Assembly (NCBI GenBank): GCA_026770615.1
Contig: MU631476.1
Location: forward strand, 127,411-140,111
From: Pavlovales sp. CCMP2436
Taxonomy: Eukaryota > Haptophyta > Pavlovophyceae > Pavlovales
Length of the DNA stretch: 12,701 bases
Reading direction: 5' to 3'
Positions 1 to 8,083 of the stretch are shown one piece after another (the first letter of the stretch is position 1; every line of letters begins with the position of its first letter). The notes below the pieces were generated by a model, which was not told the DNA's origin, did no database searches, and saw only the letters and a program-made list of their open reading frames with translations. The position numbers and the translations under genes are program-made.

Positions 1-1290
1 ACTGCGGCTCCGCGACACTCGATCACGCCGCTACGAGTCATGCTGAAGAGCAAGCGGTATGGCGCCAGCTGGCCTCAGGATGCCCGACACGGGCTCGGCG
101 CCGGACTCGCTTCCCGACCCAGAGAAGCCATCGGAGAGGGGCTCCGACGGGTCGATCTTGGGGTCGAACGGCGTGTGTGCTTTGAGTCGAACGGCGTGTG
201 CCCCCCCTCGAGGAGCTGTCTCTCATCAACCTGAACATGCCGAGAGAACGCTAGCCGTCCGTCGTCCAACAGCACAATCCACCCTAACATGTAGCGGTAG
301 GTCTTGTCGATCTGGACCCCGTCCTCGCCACGGCCGAGCACCTTGCCGCGCGCCGACTGCATGGCGAACTTGCCCTTCGGCTTGCGCCCCTGCCCGAGTA
401 AGAGGACTCGGCACGGCGCTCCGAAGATCACGGAGTGCTTGCAGCTCGGCCGGCGGCCAAAGAAGAACTCGAAGGGTGACACGTAGCGCACAGCGCCGGT
501 CGTCGAGTCGACGACGCGCTGCGACGCGAGGCGGTTGCGCGCCGCCGCGGCGTGACGAAATGCCCAGCTCCAGTGGCGGTAGCTCAAACCAGACATTGCC
601 AGCCTCGCGCGCACGTCTGGCTCGAGCGTCCCAAAGCTGCGCTCGGCCACGCCATTGCTGGCTGGAGTGTGCGGGCACAACGTGACGTTTGCCGCAAGTC
701 CGAACTCGAGGAGCACCTTTTCAAAGGCCTCCGAGTTCATCGGGGTACCTCCATCTGTATGTACATACCGACGGAACCCATCGCCGAGCATGAAGAGACC
801 GCCGGCGTGTGCCAACGCGCCGAGCTCGGAGAGGTAGTGTCGCGCGAGTCCTGGAAGCTCGCGCTGCGACTTGGCGAAGTAGACCCTCCGAAAGCGCGAG
901 AAAGCGTCCACAAACAGGATGGCATACTTGAATCCCGACCGCTCACCGTCGATGTTCTTGACGGGAAGGTCGAACTTGGACGCCGAGTACACGTCGAGAT
1001 AAGTGATCTCGCCGGCAGCCTTGGCGTCTGGAAGTGGCAGCTCGTGCGTGAGCCGCCGCATGCGCGCGTTGGACAGCGTGTTGAGGTCCGACGACATCGG
1101 AGCTTGGCCCTCCATGTCGTCGACTGCCACGCGCGTCCGCGCGAGTAGTGTCTTGTCGACTGTGCCCGATCGGAGGGACCACAGATGCAGCCAGTCCACG
1201 GAGGGGCGCGCACCCCCGCAACCAGTAGCGCCGGTCCCCCCCGGGCCACTTACTTTCCCTGGCCATTGGCTGAGGGGCGCTGCGCCTGGC
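1..1290 (-). CDS. pol: copia pol, integrase segment (runs off left edge)
   Basis: This integrase inserts the retroelement cDNA into host DNA. The three catalytic acidic residues are visible: D in ITYLDVYSA, D in YVHTDGGTPMNSEAF and E in ASNGVAERSFGTLE, with about 36 residues between the last two, close to the copia D-35-E spacing. The C-terminal part (VSPFEFFFGRRP, then RGKVLGRGEDG and FSRHVQVDE) matches the usual copia integrase tail. The N-terminal HHCC zinc region is odd: LHLWS and RMRRLTH are present, but the expected CxxC just before RMRR reads LNTLSNA. Near 163-200 a 15-base direct repeat sits in the linker toward reverse transcriptase. One GT slip there shifts the frame; the alternative frame stays open to about 28. 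Confidence 0.88.
163..200. repeat. short direct repeat in integrase linker
   Basis: GTCGAACGGCGTGTG occurs at 163-177 and 186-200. The first copy runs into an extra GTG, changing the reading frame. Slippage is a simple explanation for the local frame change. Confidence 0.7.
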
Positions 1291-2188
1291 GGCGCAGGTT
1301 GGAGGCAGCGCCGCGGCGGGTGGTCGCGCGGCGGTGCACCTTGGGTGGCGACGCGTCGGCGGTCGTCATGCCGACGGCCGATACCGCGTGCGCGCGCGCG
1401 CGCGAGCCGACAGTCGCGCCGGCGCCGGTGTCCTTCTTGATGCCCTCGACGTTGCCGAAGATCATCGAGTTCTTGTCGATGGTGATGCGACAGCCACCGA
1501 TGGCCGAGAGGTCGATGTAAGAGCCGCCCTTCTCGTAGTGCACGACCGCACCTGCCTCGACAAGGCGCGGCACGCTGATGAGCGGAGTCGTCACTTCCCC
1601 AGAGCCCCACGCTCCAGGCAACTCGATCGGCCTCCCACCGGGCTTGCCGTTGATGGCGGAGATCGCGACGATGCCGGTGACCGCGGCGAACGACTTCGTA
1701 CCGCCGTTCCACAACACGATGTGGCTTGAGTCAGCGCCATTTATCTCGCACGGCGTCACCTCGCTGCTGATCATCTTGTCCGGGAACACGTGCTCGTCGG
1801 CGCCCGAGTCTACGCACATCTTGACGCGCTTGAACGTGGTGCCGAGAACGTTGAGGCCGGGGAAGCTGAACTCGCCGCGGCGGACGATGCGGCTGTTCGG
1901 CGCAGCGCGGGAGGGCAGCGCAGAGCGCGCGTGCGCATACTCCTTCTGCTCGACGTCAGCGAGGACTGTGCGCTGCTCAGCCTGGGCGAGGGCGGCGCGC
2001 AGCTTAGCCAGCTCCTCCCGCCCTGCCACGCCGAGCCCGCCGCGCCCGCCCCTGCCGCCGCCGCGTCCGCGGCCGAAGCCGCGCCCGTAGCCACCGTAGC
2101 CACCGTACCACTTCGGCTTGGCCTGCTTGGTGTCGACGGAGAAAGAGACCTCCTTGGCGGTCGAGCTCGCGGCGGCATTCACCACGAG
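1250..2188 (-). CDS. pol: copia pol, aspartic protease segment
   Basis: The segment is open from the codon after the gag TAG to a stop at 1250. A glycine/arginine-rich stretch (about 2120-2030, GYGGYGRGFGRGRGG) is followed by the retroviral-type protease. Its active site CVDSGADEHVF has the DSGA form of the usual DTGA/DSGA motif, with LWNGGTKSF and IELPGAWGSGEV behind it. The enzyme would cut Gag-Pol into mature proteins inside the virus-like particle. Toward its end a pure CG run (about 1389-1404) encodes an Arg-Ala repeat. The frame then ends and integrase continues in another frame, so an indel is likely near 1250-1290; an AAAGTAAGT donor-like sequence there makes a small intron a weaker alternative. 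No ATG start is required because the segment continues Gag. Confidence 0.8.
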   Translation of the reverse strand, partial: LVVNAAASSTAKEVSFSVDTKQAKPKWYGGYGGYGRGFGRGRGGGRGGRGGLGVAGREELAKLRAALAQAEQRTVLADVEQKEYAHARSALPSRAAPNSRIVRRGEFSFPGLNVLGTTFKRVKMCVDSGADEHVFPDKMISSEVTPCEINGADSSHIVLWNGGTKSFAAVTGIVAISAINGKPGGRPIELPGAWGSGEVTTPLISVPRLVEAGAVVHYEKGGSYIDLSAIGGCRITIDKNSMIFGNVEGIKKDTGAGATVGSRARAHAVSAVGMTTADASPPKVHRRATTRRGAASNLRRQAQRPSANGQGK

Positions 2189-3874
2189 CTACTCGTAGTC
2201 GGAGTCAGTGGACTCGGACTGGTCGGTCTCGTCACCCCGCGCTCCGGGCAACTCGACGGGGTCGGTGGCCTTGGACTGGTCGGTCTCATCGTCCGAGTCC
2301 TCCTCTGCCGAGTCCAGGCCGGAGAGGATGGCGAACGACGTCGTGAAGCCGCGCGCGTTGGCGTCCTTGGCGCGCGCCAGGCCTCCGAAGCGGAGCGCAG
2401 ACTTGGGCTGCCCCTTGGCACGCTGTGGCGGCGACGGCAGGCGCGTTGCAGCCGGCGCCGTCTCCTTGTAGCGGTGCGGGCAGTCCTGCCTGAGGTGGCC
2501 GAGCACGCCGCAGCTGAAGCAGGTCTTGCTCTTGAGCCGCTCGGTGCGGTCGCGCTCAGCGTCTGCAACGCGCGCGAATATGGACGCAGCCTCGCGCGGC
2601 GCGCGAGAGAGCTCGCGCTGGCGCGGCGCAGGCGCGCCGCTTACCCCGAGCTTGACGTTGTCAAGCAGACCCAGCGCCAACACGAAATCGTCGTACGACT
2701 TGTCCGTGATGGCTGCCACCTTGAGCTCCTTGAAGCGTGCGATGATCACGCTGTTCTCGAGGGTCGGCACCACGGCCTCGAGCAGCATGTACAGCTTCTC
2801 CGCTGCCGGCGTCATGGGATGGCGCCCGCGTCGACGCGTGCCACTTCCATCGCTGCGATGCCTTCCTCGAGCGAGAGCGTGCGCCCAAAGAGCGTCGAGT
2901 TGAGGCGGACCGCGCTCCAGAGCTTGGCGGCGTGGCCGAGGTCCGCCTGCTGCGCCTTGCTCTTCCACTGCACCCAGATCAGCCTGAAGCAGCCGGAGGG
3001 CGAGATGGAGTTGGACTCGGCGCGCGCCGACTGCTTGAGCGCTGCCATGACCTCGGTTGTCAGCCGGCCGTGCAGGTGACCCATGAAATCGACCTCCGTC
3101 TTCTTGTAGTAGGCCTCCCGCACCTCGAGGAACGAGTTGTAGATGCCGTACTGCGACTTTGCCTTGACCTCTGCCACCTTGGCCTCGGCAGTGGAGTAGA
3201 CCTGGTCAATCTTGGCGAGGCGGTTGCTCTCGATGAACGTCAGGTTGAGCTCGAGATAGCTCACCACGCTCGCCTTGCCGGTGTAGATCAGCGGCTTGAC
3301 GACGGTAGCCACCGCGGCGGGCGATGCGGCTGGGCTGCGCAGCGCGGGCGTGGTCTGCGACGTAGCGCGCGTCAGAGGCGGCGACAGCGCGTGCCCGCAC
3401 CGGCTTCACCGCCATGGAAGCCTCCAGCGCGACGCTCGTCGCGTGCGCGAAGTGCTGGGCTGCCAACGCCTCCTCGTGTTCACTGGTGATCTTGGACTTG
3501 TCGTACGTCGCCTGCAAGTTGATCTTACTTACCTTGTCAGCTGCGACCTTGTTGATCGCCGAGATCTGGTCCTCCATCTGGTGGAACTTGGCCAGCTTGT
3601 CGTCGTGGGGAGATATGAGCGCGGTTGCGTACTCATCCTGAGTGAGCAGCTTCAAGCGGCCTGTCGCGATGCCGTCCTTGTCGAACTCGTTGCCGACAAA
3701 GCCCTGCGCGAGCGTCGCGTCCTTGTCCGTGAGCACCTGGAACTCGCGCATCATCCCCTGGAAGTCCGACGGCTTGTTGATGTCCGAGAGGCGGATGCGC
3801 GAGTTGTCCTTGCTGTCGTTGCTCCGAGGCAGAGCAGCGTGACCGGCACGGGGGGAGCCCCCCGATGCATGCAT
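2189..3874 (-). pseudogene. gag: copia gag polyprotein, frameshifted
   Basis: This is the retrotransposon capsid/nucleocapsid gene. Three minus-strand segments join into one protein. The first starts at ATG 3874 (MHASGG) and runs to about 3400. The second, about 3400-2825, contains KPLIYTGKASVVSYLELNL and AKLWSAVRLNSTLFGRTLSLEEG, typical of the UBN2/copia Gag fold. The third, about 2825-2192, carries the CCHC zinc knuckle CFSCGVLGHLRQDC. Two single-base frame changes, near 3395 and 2825, separate them. The C-terminus is acidic and ends at TAG (2189-2191), but the same frame continues open into the protease. The downstream segment being in frame argues for one Gag-Pol polyprotein. Confidence 0.85.
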
Positions 3875-4130
3875 GTTGGTGTTAGCCGGTCGCTCCGTCT
3901 CTCCTTTAGTCCTTGCGGCGCTAGAGGGTACCCGTCGTCTCATGACGGGCGGCAGGATCAAATACAGCGAGTTAGATCTTCACGAGCGATCAGTGCAAAG
4001 CGATCAGCGGCGGACGGCTAACTGAGCGATCACTGAGTGGCAATCACAATTTAAACTGAGCCAGAGTTGTGGCCAGTAAGTGTGTGCGGTGCTGTGTGCT
4101 GCGGGCAGGCATGTAGGCAGTATAGCTTGA
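3874..4130 (-). repeat. 5' LTR of copia element 1 (outer end uncertain)
   Basis: On the plus strand the inner end reads TGTTGG at 3874. After 18 bases it shares the pattern TCTCTC-N4-AGTCCTTGC-G-GCGCTA with the solo LTR at 10631 and, with small changes, with the LTR at 11931. That identifies the U5 end of an LTR ending ...CCAACA on the minus strand. The gag ATG candidate (3874-3872) sits directly at this border. No convincing tRNA primer-binding site was recognised just inside it. The outer TG terminus was not identified; several CA dinucleotides between 4100 and 4135 are possible, and 4130 is a guess. The body (about 3980-4060) holds several GCGATCA-type short repeats. Confidence 0.65.
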
Positions 4131-4143
4131 GTATATGCAATAG

Positions 4144-4844
4144 CTAAGAGCATATATAAGAGCCATACCTACAACAATATGACTCATTTGCGATGTACAC
4201 TGCGCTGAATTTGCCTGTCATTACATTAAATGTCAGCGAGCAATGGCCGAAAGCATAGATGCCTACGACTGGGGTCATGGTTGCCCCCCATTTTGATACA
4301 ATTTGAGATGGAGTGTCCAAAGAGGTCCAGTTGAAATCGCAGCTGATAGAGCCGCCATTTGTGTATTTGATGATTTTTATTTCATAGTAAGTGATGAGAC
4401 TCACGTCACCCTCTGGCAGCAACTGATTGAGTGTGTAAGTGGATGAATTTGGGTCCGTGACCGCTTCATTCTCCAATGGCATGGTGTCGCCGAGCACGCA
4501 AATGCACCCTGTGGCGATGGGGGCCTCACTCGAAAAACTGTACTGCAGACCGACCGATTTATTCACAGCGGTTCCAATTGAGAAGGGGAGCGTCAACTCG
4601 GCTACAACAGATGGCGGCTTTCAAAGAGTTCCGTGTTAAATGGTAGAGCAAGGTCGCTGGATCCAGTCGCTGACGCCGGTATTTTAATCTTCAGTGTTTT
4701 TGTGGTGTCTCGCGTTTGATTGTGTACGGACTCAAAATCCGTTAGACTTAGGAGCGTGTTCGCGCTCGTGACGACTACGTAGGGGTCGATTGCCCCTAGT
4801 GTTACATCCGCGGCGAGGGTGAGACGTCCGTATACGTTTGCCAT
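4144..4844 (-). pseudogene. unknown viral gene, probable virion protein, one frameshift
   Basis: Two overlapping minus-strand segments appear to be one protein of about 233 residues. The first starts at ATG 4844 (MANVYGRLTLAADV) and runs to about 4615. After a one-base frame change the second continues through PPSVVAELTLPFSIGTAVNK to the stop at 4144. Codons are AT-rich compared with the neighbouring copia genes. The sequence is rich in beta-branched, Ser/Thr and Asn residues with few charges, as in jelly-roll or fibre-like capsid proteins. I do not recognise a family, so the structural role is inferred only from composition and from neighbouring capsid and packaging genes. The C-terminus lies close to the copia LTR and may have been altered by that insertion. 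Confidence 0.6.
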
Positions 4845-4903
4845 TTGGGTGTATGTATATGAACGTGCATTATTTATATTTTTTATTGAATCCCTATCAT
4901 CAT

Positions 4904-6180
4904 TTAAAAAAAAAAAAAAAAAAAAAAGCAAGGCACCTCGGCTTTGTGCATGCTGAAGAACAGGCTGATGGCTGCCCGAGCTTGGTGAGATTGCAGGTCG
5001 TCGCTAAAGCGAGCTCGGATAGGACCCAGCAGGGGTGCGTATGTTATGAGCCTCTGCCTCTGAGAAGCCCGCTCGGCATCATTTTCAGCAGGCAGCCTGC
5101 GCAGGTCGCTCAGCGCCCACATCATCTGGAACTGGGCCGAGGAGAAGCAAATGCCGAGCCGTTCGACCTCACACTGCCGCTTCATGATAGGCGTTATATT
5201 GACGTCGCCCGCCTTGCGCGAAGGAGAATCAAATCCGACCTCGCAACGCGTTGTTGTAACCGGCAGGACGGCCGGCTCGGCCCCGGTAGACGATGACGAC
5301 TGAAAGTCGGGTGAACCAGGAGTGGGCGGTGTGAAGGTAATGCGGGGCTGGGCAGACGAGGCTGGCGCCATGGTGATGCAGGGCGTCTGGGACGTTTGTG
5401 GCGTCTGTGTCGTTTGGGGCGCTCGGACGAAACAGAGGGGGGAGAGCTGGACCTGAGAAGCGCGTCGACTGAAATGGGCCTTGGTACAACGGGGGGTCGG
5501 CCCGGAAAATCCCTAGACCAACCGTGGGGGGCACGTGGAACCGCCGTGTATCCGGGCGGACCTGCCTTGCCACGAGGGCTAGTCGTGGGTCCGACGGCGC
5601 GGGTACGGACGCAGGGACTTGCGTGGGCACGAATGGCGGCTGTGACAAGTATCTGGGAGGGACTTCTGTGCTCGAGTTTGGTACCGTGGGAGCCCCCATT
5701 TCCTGCGGTGGTACCCTGTCGTAGAACACATCTGGCCCGCCTACCAACCCTCCCCTGCCGAGGCCGCCCGCCACCGCGCCTCTAGGGCGCCTGAATGGGG
5801 TTCGCATGTCGTAATAGGGGCGAAGACGTTCTGGAATTATGGTCCTATTTAGCACCGGCGGAAATCTGGCAGCGAATCCGTGAATAGCGTAGGTTGGAAG
5901 GCGTTGAATATTGTCTTGGGTGTACGCTCCGTGCGAAGCAGGTCGAGCGGTGGGTGCTCAATATATCTGGTCGTGAGGTGTAGACCAATCGCTCGCTAAG
6001 AGCGTGGTGGCGCGGGCCTGTCATGTAAACTGCTCGCCCGTTTTTTCCTAGACCAAACATAGGGTGCATCGCTCCATCGCATGGCTGGCCGTTCGGAAGC
6101 CAATTTGTCGTACTATTCCGCGGATCCGTGTCCATAAAATCCATCAGTCTGTCTTGGTTGAGCGCATTAACGGCTGTCAT
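4904..6180 (-). pseudogene. unknown proline-rich viral gene, multiple frameshifts
   Basis: Four minus-strand segments seem to form one gene of about 420 codons. The first starts at ATG 6180 (MTAVNALNQDRLMDFMDTD) with the motif NWLPNGQPCDGAMHPMFGLG. A second frame, about 5995-5890, reads HLTTRYIEHPPLDLL. A third, about 5890-5430, is Pro-, Arg- and Gly-rich. A fourth, about 5425-4927, holds a PQTTQTPQTSQTP linker and a helical C-terminal part (CEVERLGICFSSAQFQMMWAL). I recognise no family. It lies just downstream of the packaging ATPase on the same strand with a 26-base gap, so it probably belongs to the same morphogenesis module. An AT-rich motif overlaps the ATPase stop codon just upstream of its start. 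Confidence 0.6.
4906..4927. repeat. A22/T22 homopolymer between two viral genes
   Basis: Twenty-two consecutive A on the plus strand lie between the 3' end of the proline-rich gene and the start of the next minus-strand gene. Read on the minus strand it gives a run of Phe codons before a TAA. It probably replaced or extended the native stop region. Confidence 0.9.
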
Positions 6181-6200
6181 TGTTTAGCTGTATCAGTCTG

Positions 6201-6213
6201 CGATATTTATTTT
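6201..6213 (-). promoter_or_regulatory. AT-rich viral promoter-like motif
   Basis: The minus strand reads AAAATAAATATCG, 20 bases before the ATG at 6180. It matches the box upstream of several other genes of this block. Its TAA is also the stop codon of the ATPase, and AATAAA could serve as the ATPase polyadenylation signal. Confidence 0.45.
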
Positions 6214-6965
6214 GCTCTAAGCTTTGCGAACCGATTATATATCATAGCGTTACTGACATCTATATACATGAATTGGTGGCTGTCACCGCCGTGTTTAAAT
6301 ACGTGATAGTAGAGCGCCTGAAATTCGTGCTTGTCTCTACATACGAGCTCATCACGGACCGACTCGAGCTCACGCAGATTGCTCACACGAAACAAAAACA
6401 GGGCCGAAATTAGCTTGCGAATGCTCAGCGGTATTGACCTGTAAGTCTGTGTTATTACCCACACGCTCACTCGCAAGTGCCGCCTGTTGCAAATCAGCTT
6501 CTCGAGCGACTGCCTGAGGGCAATTTCTTTCAAGCTAGACATATAATCGTCGACAATGATCAGCGAATTCTGTTTCTGTTTTGATGTCGCTTCGAGCTTG
6601 ACTATGAGCCATTCAAGCGAGTCCTTTGTCAGATCGTGGTAAACCTTGTCGTGGCCGTTGAATGGGCTGTCGCTCATGCTTAAAAAACTCGTAGCCGGCA
6701 CGAAGAGGTGCACCGCATCAAATACGCCCGAATACACGACGGGGGACGTCTGTGTTAAATGAACCGTACTGAGACTTGTCTTGCCGCTGCGAGGCAGCCC
6801 TACGAAAGATGCAAACATGTGCTGATTAGGCAGAGGAGGCGGTATGATACCCAGCGGGGAGTCGACGCTGAACCTCGGAATCGTCAACCGGATCTCATTC
6901 GCTTCTTTGATCAAACGGTCCGTGGAGGGGTCCACTGCATCTTCGCTTGGTTTCTCGTTAGTCAT
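6207..6965 (-). CDS. A32/FtsK-HerA-type genome packaging ATPase
   Basis: This enzyme would hydrolyse ATP to drive viral DNA into preformed capsids. The 252-residue reading frame is intact from ATG to TAA. Walker A is GLPRSGKTS (residues 56-64), preceded by hydrophobic MFASFV. Walker B is SLIIVDDYM (134-142), with the DD pair typical of the family. VWVITQTYRSIPLSIRKLI (168-186) matches the conserved region after Walker B in poxvirus A32, virophage and PLV ATPases, including the sensor Gln. The length agrees with the 200-300 residues usual in the family. Its start overlaps the end of the preceding gene by 8 bases (ATGACTAA). It is the only larger gene of the viral block without a visible lesion and the best anchor for phylogeny. 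Confidence 0.9.
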   Translation of the reverse strand: MTNEKPSEDAVDPSTDRLIKEANEIRLTIPRFSVDSPLGIIPPPLPNQHMFASFVGLPRSGKTSLSTVHLTQTSPVVYSGVFDAVHLFVPATSFLSMSDSPFNGHDKVYHDLTKDSLEWLIVKLEATSKQKQNSLIIVDDYMSSLKEIALRQSLEKLICNRRHLRVSVWVITQTYRSIPLSIRKLISALFLFRVSNLRELESVRDELVCRDKHEFQALYYHVFKHGGDSHQFMYIDVSNAMIYNRFAKLRAK

Positions 6966-7470
6966 TAAGGTTACCGATCATTATTTTTAAGACGTAGCGT
7001 ATCGACGGTCTGGCCGGAACGTGGTATCTCAGTGGCGGCACATCGACCTCTTCCTTGACTACGGCCGGGGCAACCGGGACCTCCGATGGCTGCGGTGGCG
7101 CGGGAGCAAACCCATACTTGTTAGCAAGCCTAATAGCCAGCTCGTATTCGACCACAGCGTCCTTCTGGCGTTTGACTTCCAGAGCGGCCGCCACACGTAC
7201 TTCTTAGGCATCAGCAAAAAATTGCAAGCGCCGTGCGTTTGCTACCAGGTAGTTCAAACGCTGCTTCTCGGAGGTTGCACGCTTTGGTTTTACCACCGGG
7301 ACAGCCGGTGCTGCCTCCTGGATTGGGGGGTTTGAGGTGACCACCACATGCCCTATGGTCACAGTCGACGCCTCCTCGATTACCATCTCTCTATCGAGAC
7401 TGTCATTTTTAGCAAGCTTGGATGTTGATGTTTTTCTATGATAGACCCAAAAGTCTGTGTTATAGCTCAC
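6958..7470 (-). pseudogene. unknown viral gene with in-frame TAA
   Basis: One minus-strand frame of about 170 codons is interrupted by a single TAA at 7204-7206. The part before it ends ARRLQFFADA; the part after begins EVRVAAALEVKRQKDAVVEYE. The product would have a Val/Ala/Pro-rich middle and a helical, charged region with AIRLANKYGFAPAPPQPSE. No family is recognised. The only start near the frame opening is GTG at 7470; the first in-frame ATG is 27 codons later (MVIEEAS, about 7389), so the true N-terminus is uncertain. Its stop overlaps the ATPase ATG, which places it in the packaging module. The nonsense codon suggests decay, because TAA ends other genes here and so is not reassigned. 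Confidence 0.6.
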
Positions 7471-7483
7471 CTAGATATTTATT
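7471..7483 (-). promoter_or_regulatory. AT-rich viral promoter-like motif
   Basis: The minus strand reads AATAAATATCTAG, the cleanest form of the recurring box. It directly precedes the opening of the 6958-7470 reading frame. If it marks a transcription start, translation probably begins at a downstream ATG. Confidence 0.5.
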
Positions 7484-7516
7484 CGATTCAGATGAAAAAA
7501 AAATATGCTTGACGTA

Positions 7517-7686
7517 CATGAGATCGCGGGCAATAAGAACGGCGCTTTTTAAGGCTGAGGCTGAGTTCCTTAGCAAATTACATACAAACAATGCTTAAAC
7601 TTGCTTAAATTACATGCAAACAATGCAAAAAAATAGGCTCAGACCGTAAATAAGAAACCGTCGTTTCTTATTGCCCGCGATCCCTG
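7517..7686. mobile_element. MITE copy A (170 bp, TIRs, TA target)
   Basis: Terminal inverted repeats contain a perfect 18-base match, GATCGCGGGCAATAAGAA at 7522-7539 and its reverse complement at 7665-7682. The outer few bases are imperfect. TA flanks each side (7515-7516 and 7687-7688). Two 20-base copies of AAATTACATRCAAACAATGC (7575-7594 and 7607-7626) lie inside. There is no coding capacity. A second copy, inverted relative to this one, is at 10521-10941. It sits between the small gene and the 6958-7470 gene and shows no sign of disrupting either. The 300-base region around it otherwise holds only the motif at 7471-7483. Confidence 0.85.
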
Positions 7687-7710
7687 TATATACTTATTTA
7701 CGATAGGGAT

Positions 7711-8044
7711 TCAAGCTGGCGTCTGACTGTTCTGAATGTTGTGCTGGTCTGAGCGCTGCGTCACCGATTGCCTGCTGCGTGCCTTAGTCGGCTGCGCTGG
7801 CTTGGGCGCCACCGCGCGTGCCGATTGATCTCCGGTAGTGTGCCCGGGCAAGGGCGTTTAGGGAGATGATCTGCTGGTTGCTGTTTGTCGTGTTCCCCCG
7901 CTGGGCAGCGATCGGGACCAGCGCGCTTAAGCGCGCGAGCAGCAGCTGCGCATGGCCGCGTGCCGCGATCGTACCGATCGTGCCGATGAGCTGCTTGATG
8001 CGCGCCGCCGCCTCCATCGGGCTCACGCCGATCAGCGCGTACAT
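7711..8044 (-). pseudogene. small unknown viral gene, one frameshift
   Basis: The ATG at 8044 opens MYALIGVSPMEAAARIKQLIG, a helical Ala/Leu/Ile-rich segment to about 7865. The sequence that follows reads better in the next frame (GHTTGDQSARAVAPKPAQPTK, ending NIQNSQTPA) to a TGA at 7711-7713. Joined, it gives about 110 residues: a hydrophobic helical half followed by a basic, Gln/Ser/Pro-rich tail. No family is recognised; a small virion component would fit its place beside the capsid genes. It diverges from the plus-strand gene at 8084 with only 39 bases between the two ATGs, so any promoter must overlap coding sequence. Without the frame change the alternative ends at 7784. Confidence 0.5.
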
Positions 8045-8083
8045 CACCGCCTTATCTTATGCTCGGACCAGGCTGATCGCTAT

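Larger units (their letters stand above)
1..4130 (-). mobile_element. Ty1/copia LTR retrotransposon 1 (5' part)
   Basis: The stretch carries, in minus-strand order, an LTR, gag, an aspartic protease and an integrase. Integrase before reverse transcriptase is the copia (Pseudoviridae) order. The reverse transcriptase and RNase H would lie beyond the left edge. Base composition is much more GC-rich than the viral block to its right. The reading frame changes several times (near 3395, 2825, 1270 and 180) and meets one in-frame TAG at 2189-2191, so this copy is probably inactive unless the indels are sequencing errors. The outer (right) end of the LTR was not pinned; it must lie left of the viral stop codon at 4144. 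Confidence 0.9.

Noticed and set aside
59..685. Plus-strand ORF of 208 codons
   Set aside because: It is antisense to the integrase, with low-complexity Arg/Ser/Pro content and no recognisable motif.
1250..1290. Intron at AAAGTAAGT between protease and integrase
   Set aside because: No matching acceptor is clear, and a one-base indel explains the frame change more simply.
1790..3079. Plus-strand ORF of 429 codons, the second longest in the window
   Set aside because: It is antisense to gag and protease, whose motifs (CCHC knuckle, DSGA) are clear on the minus strand. Long antisense frames are expected at this GC content.
4000..4143. Left terminal inverted repeat of the virus
   Set aside because: I compared it with the reverse complement of 11506-11640 and saw no convincing match; most of it belongs to the copia LTR.
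4906..4927. Poly(A) tail of a retroposed gene
   Set aside because: No target duplication flanks the tract, and the sequence to its right is the coding end of a viral gene on the opposite strand.
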